From Streptomyces djakartensis (lineage in GTDB: Bacteria; Actinomycetota; Actinomycetes; Streptomycetales; Streptomycetaceae), in the NCBI RefSeq assembly GCF_014651075.1, contig NZ_BMWE01000016.1:62001-126000 (forward strand): 64,000 nucleotides of DNA, written 5' to 3'. Position 1 is the stretch's first letter. Every line of letters starts with the position of its first letter. The translations under genes were made by a program, and so were the position numbers. Below, one piece after another: positions 61,896 to 64,000 of the stretch. Under the pieces are notes generated by a model. The model had not been told where the DNA came from, did no database searches, and was given only the letters and a program-made list of their open reading frames with translations.

Positions 61896-63185
61896 ATGGC
61901 CGGTAACCGCCCCATTCCCAAGCAGCTCTGGAAGGCCGCCGCCCTGTCGGGCATGGCCTCCTATCTCGACGCCGGGCTGATCGTCAGCATCTCCGTCAAC
62001 CTGGCCATCTACCGCGACAGTTACGACATGGGCGTGTGGATGGCCGGGGCGATCAGCGCGATCGTCACCGGCTGCATCGCCGTCGGCTCCCTGATCGGCG
62101 GACGGCTCGCCGACCTCTTCGGCCGCCGCCGCGTCTACAACTGGGACATCTTCTGCTTCGCGCTCGGCGCCATCGTCATCACGCTGGCGCCGGACGACAT
62201 CACGCTGCTGGCCGGCGTCCTCATCGCGGGACTCGCCGCCGGCGCCGACCTGCCCACGTCCCTGGCCGTCGTCTCGGACGCCGCGCCTTCCTGGGCCCGG
62301 GGCAGGCTCGTCGCCTTCACCCAGGTCATGTGGATGCTGGGCATCGCCGTCGCCATCTTCCTCGGCTTCGTCCTGTCGACCACGGGTATGACCGGGGCCA
62401 GGCTCATCACCGGGCAACTGGCCGTCGCCGCGCTCGTCACCTGGGCCATGCGCTCCCGGCTGAAGCTCTCCGGCGAGTACGAGGACGACGACGCTCCCCG
62501 CACCGAGGGGGAGCGGGCCCCGAGTGGAGTCGCGCTGCGGAACGTGTGGACGCGGGCCGCCCTGCTGCCGATGGCCGCGACGTTCGTCTTCTACGTCACC
62601 TGGGGCCTCGGGGCCAACACCTTCGGCCAGTTCGGCACGTACCTGCTCGTCACCGTCAGCGACGCCTCACAGAGCCTGGCCACCGGCATCAACCTGGCCT
62701 TCATCCCGATCGGCGTGCTGCTGACCCTCGCCTTCGTGCGGCTCGCCGACACCCCCTGGCGCGACCGGCTGTTCTACCTGGCCGCCTCCGTGCAGATCCT
62801 CGCCTTCGTCATCGCCTCGCTGACGGCCGGGGCCCTCGTGGGCATGCTCGTGTTCTTCGTCCTGTACCAGATCTCCCACCCCTTCGCGGGCGAGACCAAC
62901 TACAAGGTGTGGTCGCAGCTCACACTGCCCCCGGACACCCGCGGCACCACCCAGGGGCTCACCTACGCCCTGTCGCGCGCGGTCTACGCGGTCGCCGCGT
63001 TCTTCACCCCGGCGCTGCTCGACTACAGCCCGTCCGTCCTGCTCTGGACGATCACCGCCTGCATGACGGCGGCCGCGTGCGCCGGCGTGTTCATCATCCG
63101 CGTGCTGGTTCCGCGTTCCCCCGCCGTGCCGCGTGACAGAGCGGACCTGCGCGTCGCCGGCACCGAGCAGCCGCAGCAGACCTGA
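61896..63185 (+). CDS. MFS transporter, probable sugar permease
   Basis: A 429-residue permease with twelve predicted helices. It has 'GSLIGGRLADLFGRRRVYNWDIFCFALG' (the MFS loop 2-3 motif G-x3-D-x-x-G-R-R/K) and 'LPTSLAVVSDAAPSWARGRLVAFTQVMWMLG'. A charged 25-residue linker separates the halves. GGAG is 7 nt before the ATG at 61896. It lies next to the GH106-like hydrolase and the isomerase, so it probably imports the sugar or oligosaccharide they process. Start at 61896 fits the family better than the longer frame. Confidence 0.9.
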   Translation: MAGNRPIPKQLWKAAALSGMASYLDAGLIVSISVNLAIYRDSYDMGVWMAGAISAIVTGCIAVGSLIGGRLADLFGRRRVYNWDIFCFALGAIVITLAPDDITLLAGVLIAGLAAGADLPTSLAVVSDAAPSWARGRLVAFTQVMWMLGIAVAIFLGFVLSTTGMTGARLITGQLAVAALVTWAMRSRLKLSGEYEDDDAPRTEGERAPSGVALRNVWTRAALLPMAATFVFYVTWGLGANTFGQFGTYLLVTVSDASQSLATGINLAFIPIGVLLTLAFVRLADTPWRDRLFYLAASVQILAFVIASLTAGALVGMLVFFVLYQISHPFAGETNYKVWSQLTLPPDTRGTTQGLTYALSRAVYAVAAFFTPALLDYSPSVLLWTITACMTAAACAGVFIIRVLVPRSPAVPRDRADLRVAGTEQPQQT

Positions 63186-63200
63186 CAAGGAGCACCGCCC

Positions 63201-64000
63201 ATGGCAACGACCGCGGACCGCACGGCCGTTCGGACCGCCGCCCTGCACGACCTGCTCCCGCCGGTCACCCGGCGCCGCACCCGCATCGGCTTGGTCGCCG
63301 GCGGACTCGGCACGTACTGGCCGCAGTTCCCGGGACTCCTCCCGCGGCTGCGGGAGTCCGCCGCCTACGTCGCCGAGCGGTTCCGGGACATGGACGCGGA
63401 GGTGACCGACGCCGGGTTCATCTCCGACGCCCAGGAAGGGGCCCGCGCCGCCGAGCAGTTGCGCAGGGCCGACTGCGACCTGATCGTGCTGTTCCTGACG
63501 ACCTACCTCACCTCCTCGATGGTGCTGCCGATCGCACAGCGCTCGCACACGCCGGTGCTGGTCATCGACCTCCAGCCGACCGCGAGGATGGACCACGCCT
63601 CCTTCGACACCGGGGCCTGGCTGGCCTACTGCGGGCAGTGCCCCGTCCCCGAGGTCGGCAACGTCTTCCGGCGCGCCGGCATCCCCTTCCGGTCGGTCTC
63701 CGGCTGGCTGCGGCAGGAGTCCGCCTGGCGGCGCATCGAGCAGTGGATCCGGGCCGCGCACATCCGCGCCGCGCTCCGGCACGCCCGGCACGGCCTCATG
63801 GGGCACGTGTACCCCGGCATGCTCGACGTGCAGACCGATCCGACGCTGCTGTCCGCCACGTTCGGCTCGCACGTGGAGGTGCTGGAGTTCGACGACCTGC
63901 GGCACCGGGTGGAACGCGTGACCGAGGCCGAGACCCGGGAGCGGATGGCGCTCGCCCGGCAGGTCTTCACCCTCGACGACAGCGTGGTGGAGGAGGACTT
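63201..64000 (+). CDS. L-arabinose/L-fucose isomerase-like protein (3' end outside window)
   Basis: 266 residues are visible; the frame is open at the window end. 'RIGLVAGGLGTYWPQFPGLLPRLRESAAYVAERF', 'DCDLIVLFLTTYLTSSMVLPIAQRSHTPVLVIDLQP' and 'HVYPGMLDVQTDPTLLSATFGSHVEVLEFDDL' match the N-terminal half of the L-arabinose/L-fucose isomerase family. AAGGAG lies 8 nt before the ATG, 15 bp after the MFS gene, so they share a transcript. It probably isomerises the deoxy- or pentose sugar released by the GH106-like enzyme. The active-site residues of the C-terminal half cannot be seen. Confidence 0.85.
   Translation, partial: MATTADRTAVRTAALHDLLPPVTRRRTRIGLVAGGLGTYWPQFPGLLPRLRESAAYVAERFRDMDAEVTDAGFISDAQEGARAAEQLRRADCDLIVLFLTTYLTSSMVLPIAQRSHTPVLVIDLQPTARMDHASFDTGAWLAYCGQCPVPEVGNVFRRAGIPFRSVSGWLRQESAWRRIEQWIRAAHIRAALRHARHGLMGHVYPGMLDVQTDPTLLSATFGSHVEVLEFDDLRHRVERVTEAETRERMALARQVFTLDDSVVEED

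Overview
This is a 64 kb piece of a high-GC actinobacterial chromosome, almost certainly Streptomyces. The third codon position is nearly always G or C, GTG starts are common, and several protein families seen here are (from memory) mostly Streptomyces families: DUF6421, DUF5134, DUF6332, DUF6986, actinobacterial holin-X/DUF3618 and mycothiol-type maleylpyruvate isomerase. I found no rRNA, tRNA, CRISPR array, prophage module or intact transposase. About 57 intact genes are supported, plus three degraded loci and one gene split by a single-base frameshift.

Layout. 1-7 kb: tail of an LVIVD-repeat protein, a TetR regulator with a palindromic operator, a 162-bp MITE-like hairpin element joined to the 3' end of a PAP2 phosphatase gene, an M56 peptidase, a DUF5134 membrane protein, and a FUSC exporter coupled to a MarR regulator. 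7-11 kb: two VOC proteins, two GNAT acetyltransferases and a glycerophosphodiesterase. 11-14.3 kb: a DUF6421 / SDR / threonine-aldolase operon ending in a perfect 56-nt palindromic terminator shared with the convergent acyltransferase gene. 15-19.7 kb: DUF4395 and thioredoxin (divergent), a flavin reductase, etfBA and a Tat-exported phosphatase-fold protein. 19.8-24.2 kb: a DUF6986 aldolase with a dyad operator, a cyclotransferase-like protein, and a LacI/ROK-kinase pair around the operator GACAACGTTGTC.

24.2-29.9 kb: a cluster of GTTCC/GGAAC dyads in front of an AraC / VOC / UvrA-like ABC-ATPase set, several small proteins, and a P-loop kinase-Nudix fusion. 30-36.3 kb: a complete peptide-type ABC importer operon (permease, binding protein, permease, two ATPases). 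36.5-38.3 kb: three overlapping or nearly abutting genes for amphipathic LEA-like and holin-X membrane proteins. 38.4-42.7 kb: an M20 dipeptidase, a geranylgeranyl-reductase-type flavoprotein, remnants of a nitroreductase-like gene and of a histidine kinase/LuxR pair, DUF6332 and a methyltransferase. 42.9-47.7 kb: a branched-chain amino-acid ABC importer (livHMGF) convergent with its binding protein.

47.9-56.4 kb: an MFS pseudogene, a mycothiol-dependent isomerase-like protein, an SDR, a frameshifted MFS gene, a glutamate-cysteine ligase-family enzyme, a ThuA/Gfo-Idh-MocA pair, and a methyltransferase divergent from a MerR regulator with a SoxR-box-like dyad between them. 56.5-64 kb: a sugar catabolic locus with a LacI regulator, a 1317-residue GH106-like glycoside hydrolase, an MFS sugar transporter and an L-arabinose/L-fucose-isomerase-like enzyme cut by the window edge. 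AACGTT-centred sites occur in front of all three promoters of this locus, which points to one LacI regulon.

Limits: function calls rest on motifs and family recollection, not searches. Start codons were chosen by Shine-Dalgarno spacing and family-like N-termini. Promoter and operator calls are pattern-based.
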